DNA from: DATJGR01 sp963812255
GTDB lineage: Bacteria > Pseudomonadota > Gammaproteobacteria > Pseudomonadales > Azotimanducaceae
Assembly (NCBI GenBank): GCA_963812255.1
Contig: CAWEUM010000003.1
Location: 744,001-808,000, forward strand
DNA: 64,000 bases
Reading direction: 5' to 3'
Below are positions 26,987 to 35,708 of the stretch, piece after piece. Positions within the stretch are counted from its first letter, which is position 1, and every line of letters begins with the position of its first letter. Under the pieces are notes generated by a model. It saw only the letters and a list, made by a program, of their open reading frames with translations, was not told the DNA's origin and ran no database searches. The position numbers and the translations under genes were made by a program.

Positions 26987-28009
26987 GTGGGAGTTCTGCG
27001 AGCCCTCATCCTGCTGTTGATCGTGATCGTTGTCGTCGCGGTCGCGGTGCTGGCCGGCGGCAGCCTGCTGTCCCTGGATTGGACGCATCGCCATCGCGCA
27101 GAAACGGCACTGCTGCCTTTGCTCGATGCGAACACGCGCCACGGACTGGTTCGTATCGCCGCAAACGGATTCGAATTTCGGGCGCGCGTGGCGGGGCTTC
27201 ACAACGCCGGCCCCGGTGTAATCCTGCTGCACGGGTTCCCCGAAACGTCGCTCATGTGGAAACCATTGATCGAACTGCTTGCGGATCAGGGCTATCGCGT
27301 CGTCGCATTCGACCAACGTGGCTACTCACCGGGCGCGCGACCCAAAGACGTGGCCGGATATGCGCTGCCGAAACTGGTCGAAGATGTCTTCGCCGTCGCC
27401 CAGGCAACCGGAATGCGCCACTTTCATCTCGTTGGGCACGACTGGGGCGCGGGGGTCGGTTGGGCGGCCGTGATGAGCAGGCCCGAACAGCTGCGCTCGT
27501 ACACGAGTCTGTCGATCCCACACATTTCGGCTTTCGCCGACGCGCTCGCCAACGATGCCGATCAACGTCGGCGCAGCCGCTACATGCTGTTCTTTCGCCT
27601 GCCGCTGCTGCCTGAAGCCGTATTCACGTTCAACCATCTGGCGCTGATGGATGACGCGCTGTACGGCGACATGACGGCTGCGCAGCGTGCCGAGTATCAC
27701 GCAGTGTTCTCCGAGCCTGGCGCGTTGACGGCGGCACTGAACTGGTATCGCGCGCCGGATGCACCGAGCGTCGAGACGGCACCGAAGGTGCGTCTACCGG
27801 TGCTTTTCATCTGGGGCAATCAGGATCCGGCCGTGGGCCGATACGCCGTCGAGTCGCAGCGCAATTTCATCGAAGGTCCGTTCGATTACCACGAACTGAA
27901 CGCCGGACACTGGTTGATGGAGGAAGCAACCGACGACGTCGATTCGACAGTCCTCGAGTTTTTGCGCAGCGTGGATGCGAAGGCCGCGAACGATCGGCCA
28001 ATCCACTGA
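26987..28009 (+). CDS. membrane-anchored alpha/beta hydrolase, epoxide-hydrolase-like
   Basis: A ~340-residue hydrolase with an N-terminal membrane anchor (VLRALILLLIVIVVVAVAVLAG). The fold motifs are ILLHGFPETSLMW (oxyanion HGFPE), FDQRGYSPGARP (the DxRGY type found in epoxide hydrolases) and the nucleophile elbow GHDWGA, where the nucleophile is Asp. A late LFIWGNQDPAV supplies the acid and NAGHWL the His. The Asp nucleophile favours epoxide hydrolase or haloalkane dehalogenase over lipase. GTG 26987 has GGAG nine bases upstream. Confidence 0.85.
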   Translation: MGVLRALILLLIVIVVVAVAVLAGGSLLSLDWTHRHRAETALLPLLDANTRHGLVRIAANGFEFRARVAGLHNAGPGVILLHGFPETSLMWKPLIELLADQGYRVVAFDQRGYSPGARPKDVAGYALPKLVEDVFAVAQATGMRHFHLVGHDWGAGVGWAAVMSRPEQLRSYTSLSIPHISAFADALANDADQRRRSRYMLFFRLPLLPEAVFTFNHLALMDDALYGDMTAAQRAEYHAVFSEPGALTAALNWYRAPDAPSVETAPKVRLPVLFIWGNQDPAVGRYAVESQRNFIEGPFDYHELNAGHWLMEEATDDVDSTVLEFLRSVDAKAANDRPIH

Positions 28010-28024
28010 TAGGTGGGAGCACCC

Positions 28025-28297
28025 ATGGATCTCAAGATATTGTTCACCGTCTTCGCCACCGTCTTCATCGCAGAACTCGGCGATAAAACGCAGCTTGCGA
28101 CGATGCTGTTTGCGGCGGATCGCGAAGTGAGCAAACTGACCGTGTTTTTCGGCGCGTCGCTGGCGCTGATTCTCGCCTCGGGCATCGGCGTGTTGGCCGG
28201 CAGCCTGCTATCTGCCTATGTCAGCGAGAAAGCGCTGCAGTATGTGGCCGGCGCGGGCTTCATCGCGATCGGCGTGTGGACGTTGCTTCGCGCCTGA
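28025..28297 (+). CDS. half-size GDT1/TMEM165 (UPF0016) family transporter
   Basis: A 90-residue membrane protein with three hydrophobic segments. The family signature E-x-G-D-K-T is present as AELGDKTQLAT near residue 20. UPF0016 proteins (GDT1, MneA, Pam71) are Mn2+/Ca2+ exporters or exchangers and normally have two such repeats. A single repeat implies homodimerisation or a second half-gene elsewhere. ATG 28025 follows GGGAG at good spacing; it starts 15 nt after the hydrolase stop. Confidence 0.85.
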   Translation: MDLKILFTVFATVFIAELGDKTQLATMLFAADREVSKLTVFFGASLALILASGIGVLAGSLLSAYVSEKALQYVAGAGFIAIGVWTLLRA

Positions 28298-28310
28298 CGC
28301 CTCTGCGGCA

Positions 28311-29207
28311 CTATCGCAGCAACAACAGCACGATGCCGGCGACGATCAACACCACACCGATGCCGTGTTTCGCGCGCATGCGTTCGCGGAACCACACCCA
28401 CGACACCACAAAGGTAAACACCAGTTCGATCTGGCCGACCGCGCGGACGTAGGCCGCCTGCTGCAACGCCATCGCGGTGAACCACCCAGCCGATGCCAGC
28501 ATCCCCGAGGCACCCACCAGCAGCGATACGCGCCATGCTCCGGCGATACGCGTGAGCTGTCCCGGTTCGCGCAACAGCAGGTAAACCACCATCACGGCCG
28601 CCTGAAACAGCGTTACCCACAACTGCGTGTAGGCCGCCTGCATCGCGAAATGGGTATCGGCCAACGCCAGCGCCGCGCCCCGGTAACTGACCGCGGCAAC
28701 GGCGAACAGCGAACCCGATGCGAGTCCGAACAACGAACCGCGCGACAACAACCCGTTCCCTGCGCCGGTTACGGTCCGATTCGGTGCAGCGAGCAGCAAT
28801 ACGCCGATCAAGCAGACGACGATACCAACCAGTCCTGCACGCGACACCGTCTCACCGAGCAACACCGCGCCGAACATCGCGGCCTGGACCGTCTCGGTTT
28901 TCGACAGCGCCGTACCCACTGCGAAGGTGCCCAGCGAGAAGGAGCGAATCAGACAGACCGTCGCCAGAATCTGTGTCGTGCCGCCGACAAATCCGTACGC
29001 CAAAAAAACCGGATTCGGTCCCGGCAACGACAGACCGCCCACATCGATGAGCAATATCACGTAGAACACTACGAACGGAACGGAAAAGATGAAGCGGACC
29101 GACGTCGATCCTTCAGTGGACAAGCGGCCGGTCAGATGGCGCTGCAGCGCCGAACGCAGGTTCTGAAAGAACGCCGCCGCGATGGTGATCGAGACCCACA
29201 GTGGCAT
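28311..29207 (-). CDS. EamA/DMT family transporter
   Basis: A 298-residue inner-membrane protein with about ten hydrophobic helices arranged as two EamA repeats (for example ALSKTETVQAAMFGAVLLGE and VRAVGQIELVFTFVVSWVWF). The drug/metabolite transporter superfamily exports amino acids, nucleosides or metabolites; the substrate is not predictable. ATG 29207 gives the usual ~300-residue length. It is divergent from the PaiB-like gene (69 nt). Confidence 0.83.
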   Translation of the reverse strand: MPLWVSITIAAAFFQNLRSALQRHLTGRLSTEGSTSVRFIFSVPFVVFYVILLIDVGGLSLPGPNPVFLAYGFVGGTTQILATVCLIRSFSLGTFAVGTALSKTETVQAAMFGAVLLGETVSRAGLVGIVVCLIGVLLLAAPNRTVTGAGNGLLSRGSLFGLASGSLFAVAAVSYRGAALALADTHFAMQAAYTQLWVTLFQAAVMVVYLLLREPGQLTRIAGAWRVSLLVGASGMLASAGWFTAMALQQAAYVRAVGQIELVFTFVVSWVWFRERMRAKHGIGVVLIVAGIVLLLLR

Positions 29208-29276
29208 TGGCGGAATTGCATCGAATGAGCGCGCGATCCTAAAGTACCGCGTCTCGAAACTCACCCACGGTGATTT

Positions 29277-29894
29277 GTGTACATTCCCGCTCAATTCGCG
29301 GTCACCGACCGCACAGCGCAGTTCGACCTGATCGACCGTCATCCATTCGGCACGTTGACGACCGTCGACGCGAATCGTTTGCAAACCAGCACGATTCCGT
29401 TCCTGATCGACCGCGACCGCGGCTGGCTCGACGGCCACGTCGCGCGGGCCAATTCGCACTGGCGCCGCTTCGCCACCGCATACGATCTGCTGGTCACTTT
29501 CATCGGGCCGAATGCGTACATATCGCCATCCTGGTACGTGAGTTCCAACCTGGTGCCAACGTGGAATTATGTCGCCGTCGAAGTGCGCGGCTCGATCGAG
29601 CTATTGGACGACCAGGCCGCGCGCCGCGATCTGGTCGATCGCCTGAGCGCGCGACATGAGGCACATCGGCCGCAGCCATGGCATTCGAACAAAATGGAAC
29701 CTGCCATTCGGGCCAGAATGCTCGACGCCATCGTCGCGTTTCGCATCCACATCGAGTCAATCGAAGCGAGCTCGAAGCTCGGACAGAATCGCTCCGTCGA
29801 AGACCGCCGCGCTGCGGCCGCGGCGCTCGAATCAAGCGAGACGCAGTCGAATGAACATCAACTCGCATCGCTGATGCGCAGTGTGATCGCCTGA
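29277..29894 (+). CDS. FMN-binding negative transcriptional regulator, PaiB-like
   Basis: A 205-residue flavin-binding protein of the PaiB family. Signatures include MYIPAQFAVTD at the start, FGTLTT, HVARANSHWRRF, and the flavin/substrate region GPNAYISPSWY followed by VPTWNYVAV. The fold is a split barrel as in pyridoxamine-phosphate oxidases. In Bacillus PaiB represses protease and sporulation genes, but in most bacteria the role is unknown and it may be a flavin or heme enzyme. Start is GTG 29277. Its stop lies 4 nt before the convergent MATE gene stop. Confidence 0.85.
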   Translation: MYIPAQFAVTDRTAQFDLIDRHPFGTLTTVDANRLQTSTIPFLIDRDRGWLDGHVARANSHWRRFATAYDLLVTFIGPNAYISPSWYVSSNLVPTWNYVAVEVRGSIELLDDQAARRDLVDRLSARHEAHRPQPWHSNKMEPAIRARMLDAIVAFRIHIESIEASSKLGQNRSVEDRRAAAAALESSETQSNEHQLASLMRSVIA

Positions 29895-29898
29895 GGTT

Positions 29899-31311
29899 TC
29901 AGCGCGTGCTGAACTCGATGATTCGATCGTCGCGGGCACTGAGCCAGAGAAAGCGGCCACTCAATGTCAACGCAACCAATATCAGGCCGAAAATGAGACC
30001 CAACCAGAAGCCGCTGACGCCCAGCGCGGCGGTGCCCGAGCCGAAGCCGATACCGAATCCGAGCATCGCCCCCAGTGGCAGCGCAATCGCCCAATAGGCG
30101 AACAACGTGACGAACAATGGCATGCGGGTGTCTTTATAGCCCCGCAGCACGCCGATGATGGTCGCCTGAGAATCATCGAATATCTGATAGATCGCGATCA
30201 GCACCAGCAATTGCGTCGCGACTTCGATCACGCCGGTGTCTTGTGTGTAGAGCAGCGGAATTGCGTTGCGAAAAAGCAGCACGATCGACGCAGACGCAAT
30301 CGCGAACAGCAGCGACGAACCAATCGCAACGCGACCTGCAACGCGCGCCCTGACGAGATCGTCGGCGCCGACGTTGTAGCCGACGCGGATCGTTGCCGCC
30401 ATCCCGAGTGCCATCGGTATCATGTAGGTAATACCGCCGACGTTCGATGCGATCTGATGCGCGGCTACCGCATCGACGCCCAACCGGCCGATCAGCAGGG
30501 TCATCAACGAAAAGATCGCCATCTCGAAGAACATCGTTGCACCGATCGGCGCACCGAGCCTGATCAGACGCAAGATCTGAGCCGGGTCGGGCGCCGAAAA
30601 GCCGCTGAACAGCCCTACTCGACGCATCCGTGTAAACAGCACGACACCGATCATCGCGATCAGTTCGAACCACATGACCAGCGCGCTCGACCAACCGCAG
30701 CCGACGCCGCCGAGCCCTTCGAAGCCAAGGCCGCCATAAATGAATAGAAGATTCAGCGGTACCTTCAGTGCGAGAGCCGCCAGCGCGATCACCATTGCCG
30801 GCGTGGTCCACGACATGCCCTCGCACAGGTAGCGCAGCGTGAAGTAGCCAAGCACCGGCAGCATCCCGAAGCGCAGCGCGCGCATATATTCGACCGCAAT
30901 CGGTATTGCAGTCGGATCGACACCTACGAATCGCAGCAGGTTCTGTGAATAGCCGAGCAACAGAAACGCCAGACCGCCCCCGACCAGCGCAAGCCATAAT
31001 GCCTGGCGCACGACAGCCGCAACTTCGGACTCTCGCCGCGCGCCATGCAACTGCGAGACCGACGGCGTCACCGCCATGATGACGCCGGACATCAGCAGCA
31101 TCAGCGGCCAGAACAGATTACCGCCGAGCGCTACGCCGGCAAGGTCCGCCGGACTGACGCGTCCCGCCATGATGGCGTCTGCGACGCCCATCCCCATCTG
31201 CGACAGCTGCGTCACAATCATCGGTAGCGCAAGGCTGGTCAGCGCCCCGAATTCACGCCGCGCGAGCGATCCCACCGGCACCGTCGCGACCGCGTGTGAA
31301 GACGAATCCAT
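29899..31311 (-). CDS. MATE family multidrug/Na+ efflux transporter
   Basis: A 470-residue, twelve-helix inner-membrane transporter of the NorM type. The family pattern is visible in the N-lobe (LALPMIVTQLSQMGMGVADAIM), in PSVSQLHGA, and in the C-lobe repeat (IGATMFFEMAIFSLMTLLIG, IASNVGGITYMIP). MATE proteins export cationic drugs, dyes and metabolites using Na+ or H+. Length is within the usual 440-480. Confidence 0.92.
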   Translation of the reverse strand: MDSSSHAVATVPVGSLARREFGALTSLALPMIVTQLSQMGMGVADAIMAGRVSPADLAGVALGGNLFWPLMLLMSGVIMAVTPSVSQLHGARRESEVAAVVRQALWLALVGGGLAFLLLGYSQNLLRFVGVDPTAIPIAVEYMRALRFGMLPVLGYFTLRYLCEGMSWTTPAMVIALAALALKVPLNLLFIYGGLGFEGLGGVGCGWSSALVMWFELIAMIGVVLFTRMRRVGLFSGFSAPDPAQILRLIRLGAPIGATMFFEMAIFSLMTLLIGRLGVDAVAAHQIASNVGGITYMIPMALGMAATIRVGYNVGADDLVRARVAGRVAIGSSLLFAIASASIVLLFRNAIPLLYTQDTGVIEVATQLLVLIAIYQIFDDSQATIIGVLRGYKDTRMPLFVTLFAYWAIALPLGAMLGFGIGFGSGTAALGVSGFWLGLIFGLILVALTLSGRFLWLSARDDRIIEFSTR

Positions 31312-31343
31312 CGGAATGGCCCGGGAGCGGAAAGCCGTTCATT

Positions 31344-31365
31344 CTAGCGAACGGCTAGCGAACGG
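31344..31365. repeat. 11-bp direct duplication upstream of the MATE gene
   Basis: The 11-mer CTAGCGAACGG occurs twice without a gap (31344-31354 and 31355-31365), about 33 bp before the MATE start codon on its 5' side. It could be a regulator site or simple duplication. A nearby GCCGTT (31334-31339) is complementary to part of each copy and could form a small hairpin. Confidence 0.45.
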
Positions 31366-31435
31366 CAGCTGGCGAGAATTCATATATGGTCCCTTCCGTA
31401 CGGATCGCCTCGATAGCTACCGCCAATCGGTGCCA

Positions 31436-31465
31436 TTCATAGATACGAATTCCACTCTGTATGAT
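31436..31465 (+). promoter_or_regulatory. weak sigma70-like promoter candidate for the rubrerythrin cluster
   Basis: TTCATA at 31436-31441 and TATGAT at 31460-31465 are separated by 18 bp. They match four and five of six bases of the -35 and -10 consensus. The stretch is AT-richer than its surroundings and lies ~115 bp before the rubrerythrin ATG. No clear OxyR or Fur operator was seen. Confidence 0.3.
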
Positions 31466-31578
31466 TGCTCTTATACTGAGCCGTGCCACAGTGACGTGAG
31501 TTCACGTGTCCGACCGAGCGGTAAAGTGCACGCGGCAAGGTGAAAGGTCACACATAGTCAACAAGAGGTGATGACGCG

Positions 31579-31995
31579 ATGGAATTGAAAACGAGCAAAA
31601 CACTCAACAATCTGAAGGACGCATTCGCTGGCGAATCGCAAGCCAATCGTCGCTACCTGTATTTCGCCGCAAAGGCGGATGTCGAAGGCGAGAACGATGT
31701 CGCCGCGGTGTTCCGATCCACTGCGGAAGGTGAAACCGGGCACGCGCACGGCCATCTGGAATACATGGAGGCCGTCGGCGATCCGGCAACCGGACTGCCG
31801 ATCGGCAGCACATCGAACAATCTCAAGGCAGCCATCGCCGGCGAGACACACGAGTACACCGACATGTATCCGGGCATGGCAAAGACCGCACGCGACGAGG
31901 GTTTCGACGAAATCGCCGACTGGTTCGAAACGCTCGCAAAAGCGGAGCGATCGCATGCAAATCGCTTCACCAAGGCCTTGGACGCCATGGCTTGA
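31579..31995 (+). CDS. rubrerythrin without rubredoxin domain (erythrin)
   Basis: A 138-residue di-iron ferritin-like protein. The two iron-binding helix pairs are seen in AFAGESQANRRYLYFA and AEGETGHAHGHLEYM, then AIAGETHEYTDMYPGMA and KAERSHANRF, supplying the E and E-x-x-H ligands. The C-terminal rubredoxin (CXXC) domain of classical rubrerythrin is missing. Rubrerythrins reduce hydrogen peroxide; the electron donor must come from another protein. The next two genes encode a twin 4Fe-4S cysteine-rich-domain protein and DUF3501, a recurring neighbourhood. Confidence 0.93.
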   Translation: MELKTSKTLNNLKDAFAGESQANRRYLYFAAKADVEGENDVAAVFRSTAEGETGHAHGHLEYMEAVGDPATGLPIGSTSNNLKAAIAGETHEYTDMYPGMAKTARDEGFDEIADWFETLAKAERSHANRFTKALDAMA

Positions 31996-32050
31996 CGCAA
32001 TGCGCCTGATGCCATAGTCGAGGATTCGCGCACGGCATCAGGCAGCGCGG

Positions 32051-32080
32051 GGGCCGTTTTCTGTAACGGCCCTTCTTTTA
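32051..32080 (+). terminator. rho-independent terminator after rubrerythrin
   Basis: An 8-bp perfect stem, GGGCCGTT (32051-32058) and AACGGCCC (32065-32072), encloses a 6-nt loop and is followed by TTCTTTTA. It lies ~55 nt downstream of the rubrerythrin stop and before the Fe-S protein gene, so it may limit, rather than abolish, read-through to the downstream genes. Confidence 0.85.
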
Positions 32081-32128
32081 TCGTCCTCCGGTTCCAAATC
32101 GGCTTTTCGTATCGATCAGGACACTCCA

Positions 32129-33472
32129 ATGGCAGGCATCCGGGAAGGTAATCTCGAAGCGCCAAAGCGCACGCCCATCGACTGGCGAAACAGCGAGTTC
32201 TACGCGAAGGATTCACTCTATGCCGAGCTCGAGCGGGTATTCGACATCTGCCATGGTTGCAGGCGTTGCGTCAGCCTGTGTGATTCATTTCCAACCCTGT
32301 TCGATCTGGTCGACGAATCCCCCACGCTCGAAGTCGACGGCGTCGATAAGGCCGACTACACGAAGGTCGTCGACCAGTGTTATCTGTGCGATCTGTGTGC
32401 CGAAACGAAATGTCCCTACCTGCCGCCGCACGAGTGGGCGGTCGACTTCCCACACTTGATGTTGCGCGCGAAGGCGTATCGGTTTCGTGGGGGCGACACG
32501 AAGTGGCGCGACCGCCTGATCACGACGACCGATGCGGTGTTCAAGACGCTGTCGACTCCCGGCATTGGTCAGATCACCAATGCCGCAATCGGCAATTCCG
32601 CGATGCGGTCAGTCGCCGACAAGGTGGTTGGCGTGCATCCGAACGCGCCTGTGCCGAAGTTCTACACGAAACGGCTCAGCCGCCGACTCGATGCAGATCA
32701 AAGCGTCGATGCACCGCCGCGATCGACCGATCGTACCCGAGGCAAGGTTGCTATTTTTGTCACCTGCTATGGCGAATACAACGAACCCGACGTCGTGCAG
32801 GACATGGTCGCTGTGCTCAAGCACAACGACGTTTCGGTGCGGCTACTCGAGCACACACGATGCTGCGGCATGCCGAAGCTCGAGTTGGGCGATCTGCGTT
32901 CGGTCGAGAAACTCAAGGACGCCAATCTGCCGGTCTTTCTCGAAGCCATCGACGCGGGCTACGATCTGATGAGTCCCATTCCGTCGTGCGTGCTGATGTA
33001 CAAGCAAGAAATTCCGTTGATGTTCCCCGACGATCCCGATGTGGCGCGCGTCAAGGCCGCATTCTTCGACCCGTTCGAATACCTGATGCTGCGCCACAAG
33101 GCGGGGTTGGTGAAGACCGATTTTGCGCATCGCCTCGGCACCGTCGCCTATCACGTCGCGTGCCACCAGCGCGTTCAGAACATCGGTATGAAGACACGCG
33201 ACTTCATGCAACTCATTCCCGACACGCAGATCACCGCGATCGAACGCTGCTCCGGCCACGACGGTACCTACGCATTGAAGAGCGAAACCTACGAAAAGGC
33301 GATGAAGATCGCGCGCCCGGTCGTGACACGCGTGGAGCAGGCAGCGCCGGATCACTATGGGTCCGACTGTCCGATGGCGGGACGGATGATTCAGCACGGC
33401 CTCGAACAAAAAGGGTCATCCACCCGAGCCGAACACCCGCTCAGCCTGGTTCGGCGAGCTTACGGAATCTGA
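32129..33472 (+). CDS. 4Fe-4S / cysteine-rich (CCG) domain protein of the GlpC/HdrD type
   Basis: A 447-residue electron-transfer protein. Two 4Fe-4S binding motifs lie at the N-terminus (CHGCRRCVSLC and CYLCDLCAETKCPY). Two CCG-type cysteine-rich domains follow, with RCCGMPK in the first and a more divergent second one (VACHQRVQN, ERCSGHDG). The architecture is that of GlpC, the third subunit of anaerobic glycerol-3-phosphate dehydrogenase, and heterodisulfide reductase subunits. Because it lies between rubrerythrin and DUF3501, it probably feeds electrons to the rubrerythrin peroxidase or to DUF3501 (inference). The DUF3501 gene starts 1 nt after its stop. Confidence 0.88.
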   Translation: MAGIREGNLEAPKRTPIDWRNSEFYAKDSLYAELERVFDICHGCRRCVSLCDSFPTLFDLVDESPTLEVDGVDKADYTKVVDQCYLCDLCAETKCPYLPPHEWAVDFPHLMLRAKAYRFRGGDTKWRDRLITTTDAVFKTLSTPGIGQITNAAIGNSAMRSVADKVVGVHPNAPVPKFYTKRLSRRLDADQSVDAPPRSTDRTRGKVAIFVTCYGEYNEPDVVQDMVAVLKHNDVSVRLLEHTRCCGMPKLELGDLRSVEKLKDANLPVFLEAIDAGYDLMSPIPSCVLMYKQEIPLMFPDDPDVARVKAAFFDPFEYLMLRHKAGLVKTDFAHRLGTVAYHVACHQRVQNIGMKTRDFMQLIPDTQITAIERCSGHDGTYALKSETYEKAMKIARPVVTRVEQAAPDHYGSDCPMAGRMIQHGLEQKGSSTRAEHPLSLVRRAYGI

Positions 33473-33473
33473 C

Positions 33474-34055
33474 ATGAAACTAGACCGTTCGAACATCTGG
33501 AGCCTCGAAGAATACGCGGCGAAACGCGCGGCATTCCGCGCGACGGTCATCGAGCACAAGAAGGTGCGCCGGGTTGCGCTCGGGCCGCATGCGACCCTGG
33601 TGTTCGAGGATTTCATCACGATGAAGTATCAAGTACAGGAAATGCTGCGCGTCGAGCGCATATTCGAACCCGACGCCATCGCTGAAGAAATCGAGTCGTA
33701 CAATCCGTTGATTCCGGACGGCAGTAACTGGAAGGCGACATTCATGATCGAATACGAAGCGGTCGATGAGCGGCGCGAAGCGCTCGCGCAGCTGGTGGGT
33801 GTCGAACATCGCGTCTGGATCAAGGTCGCAACCTACGAAGCCGTGTTTGCAATCGCCAACGAGGATCTGCCACGTAGCACCGACGAGAAGACCGCAGCCG
33901 TGCATTTTCTGCGTTTCGACCTCACCCCCGATCTGATCTCCGCCGTCAAGGCGGGCGGACCGATTGCGATCGGCATCGATCATCCTCAGTTGCCGTACCG
34001 TATCGATCAGGTGCCGGAACCCGTTCGCGCGAGCCTCGCTGCAGACCTCGACTGA
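33474..34055 (+). CDS. DUF3501 family protein
   Basis: A 193-residue soluble protein. The start (KLDRSNIWSLEEYAAKR) and core (TMKYQVQEMLRVERIF, EEIESYNPLIPDGSNWKATFMIEY) match the DUF3501 family, which has no assigned function. It contains no cysteine pairs or obvious catalytic motif. The gene follows the Fe-S protein by a single base, so the pair is translationally coupled. Together with rubrerythrin it probably belongs to an oxidative-stress module. Confidence 0.85.
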   Translation: MKLDRSNIWSLEEYAAKRAAFRATVIEHKKVRRVALGPHATLVFEDFITMKYQVQEMLRVERIFEPDAIAEEIESYNPLIPDGSNWKATFMIEYEAVDERREALAQLVGVEHRVWIKVATYEAVFAIANEDLPRSTDEKTAAVHFLRFDLTPDLISAVKAGGPIAIGIDHPQLPYRIDQVPEPVRASLAADLD

Positions 34056-34072
34056 TTCCCGGCGGCGTTCTA

Positions 34073-34135
34073 GACACGGCGCGACTTGCTCGCGACACGG
34101 CGCGACTTGCTCGCGACACGTTGCGACTCACTCGC
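34073..34135. repeat. three 21-bp tandem repeats
   Basis: Units at 34073-34093, 34094-34114 and 34115-34135. The first two are identical (core GACACGGCGCGACTTGCTC plus GC); the third has four substitutions. The array lies in the 200-bp gap between the DUF3501 stop and the OmpA-like gene, 120 bp before the latter's start. A regulator array or slippage repeat are the alternatives. Confidence 0.7.
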
Positions 34136-34255
34136 ACCGTTGCACATAATCGATAACGCGCGCCCGCGCGCAAAATCGCCGCACCGCTGCTGTGAGTCGG
34201 CGAGTTCCCCTGTAGTCTATGGCGGCATTTGTGCCGATCGACTCGGGAGCTGCCC

Positions 34256-35674
34256 ATGCGTTTCGCGTTATTCGCGCCCCTGCTGCTTGTCAGCGCGCTT
34301 GCTACGGCTGCCAGCGCCGACGACGCGCTGTTCGAGAAGCTCAACACCGCGATGACACAAGCGCGGCAGGACCAGATGCCGCTACTGGCGCCGGAGGCAT
34401 GGGAAGACGCCACGCAAGCTTACGGTCGCGCACGCGAGAGCCTCGAGCGCAAGCGCTCGCCGGAACAAATCGACAAGTACATCGCCGAGGCAAACGCCGC
34501 AATTGAAGGCGCTGCCAGCACGATGCGCCTCGGCCGCGGGACGTTCGAATCGGTATTGACCAGCCGTCGCAACGCGCTCTCTGCCGGTGCCGATCGTTTG
34601 GCCGTGCGCACCTTCGACAAGGCCGAAAAACAGTTTCGCAAAGCCGCAATCACGCTCGAGCACGGCCACACCGAAAAGGCTCAGTCGCAGGCGATCGACG
34701 CCGTGGAGAGCTATCGTAGCGCCGAACTCGACGCAATCAGGGACGCGATCCTGCGCGACGCACAGCATTTTCTGGTGCAGGCGGATGAGGCGAACGCAGG
34801 TAAATACGCTCCGATCACGCTGGCCGAGGCACGGGCATCCATCGTCGCGGCGGATAGCGCGATCGTCGAAGATCGACACGACACCGACCGCGCGCGGCTG
34901 CTCGCCAAGCAGGCGAAGGAGCAAGCCAGCCACGCGCTGCATCTTGCGGTTCAGATCAAGGCGATCAACGCCGACAATCGCACCCTGGAAGACGTGCTGC
35001 TGCGCGATGAGGCGCCGATCATCGAGATCGCCAATACGGTCGGGGTGACCCCGGATCTGAGCAACGGCATCGCGCCGACCGCCGCAGCTGCGCTCGCGGC
35101 CGTCAAGCAGTCACAACGCGACCTTGCGCAGGCGCGAGTTGATCTGAGCGAGCGCGACGAGCGGATCGCAACACTCGAGACCAGTCTCGGCGGCGCCTCG
35201 AAAGAGACCGTCGCGCTCAATGCCCTGCTTGCGGAACAGCAGCAACGACGCAGCCAGCTGACGCAGGTCGAGAAGCTATTCAATCCATCGGAAGCCGAGG
35301 TGTTTCGTACCGGCAACGCAATCGTCGTGCGACTGATCGGACTCAGCTTCGACAGCGGCGCGGCTACGATCCAGGCCGACCAGTTCGCATTGCTCGGCAA
35401 GGTTGCACACGCGATCGAGATTCTCGACGACTCGGTGATCACGGTGGAGGGCCACACCGATTCGTTTGGCGGCGACGAATCGAATCTGCAACTCTCGCAG
35501 CGCCGCGCCGACGCGGTGCGCGCATATCTACTCGGCCACATGAACCTCGCGACGTATCGGATATCGGCGATGGGCTATGGTGAAACGCGACCGATCTCGA
35601 GCAACGATACCGCCCAGGGACGCGCTCGCAATCGGCGCATCGACCTGGTGATGTCGCGCAGTGGCGACCAATGA
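34256..35674 (+). CDS. OmpA-family peptidoglycan-binding protein
   Basis: A 472-residue envelope protein. Signal peptide MRFALFAPLLLVSALATAASA with cleavage before DDALF. Residues ~25-300 are strongly helical and rich in Ala, Arg and Glu, with an N-terminal part like DUF4398 (AYGRARESLERKR). The C-terminal ~120 residues are an OmpA domain: LSFDSGAATI, VEGHTDSFGGDESNLQLSQRRADAVRAYL, then GYGETRPIS and RNRRIDLVM (NX2LSxxRAxxV-like peptidoglycan-binding site). ATG 34256 is preceded by GGGAG. The mechanosensitive channel gene follows at once, so it probably senses cell-wall strain together with that operon. Confidence 0.88.
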   Translation: MRFALFAPLLLVSALATAASADDALFEKLNTAMTQARQDQMPLLAPEAWEDATQAYGRARESLERKRSPEQIDKYIAEANAAIEGAASTMRLGRGTFESVLTSRRNALSAGADRLAVRTFDKAEKQFRKAAITLEHGHTEKAQSQAIDAVESYRSAELDAIRDAILRDAQHFLVQADEANAGKYAPITLAEARASIVAADSAIVEDRHDTDRARLLAKQAKEQASHALHLAVQIKAINADNRTLEDVLLRDEAPIIEIANTVGVTPDLSNGIAPTAAAALAAVKQSQRDLAQARVDLSERDERIATLETSLGGASKETVALNALLAEQQQRRSQLTQVEKLFNPSEAEVFRTGNAIVVRLIGLSFDSGAATIQADQFALLGKVAHAIEILDDSVITVEGHTDSFGGDESNLQLSQRRADAVRAYLLGHMNLATYRISAMGYGETRPISSNDTAQGRARNRRIDLVMSRSGDQ

Positions 35675-35708
35675 AAGCGCCGACCGAAAGTGGGTGGTGA
35701 CTGAAACC

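Noticed and set aside
28218..29228. A 336-codon plus-strand frame opposite the EamA gene
   Set aside because: Composition is Arg/His/Gln-rich without hydrophobic core; it mirrors a clear membrane transporter on the other strand.
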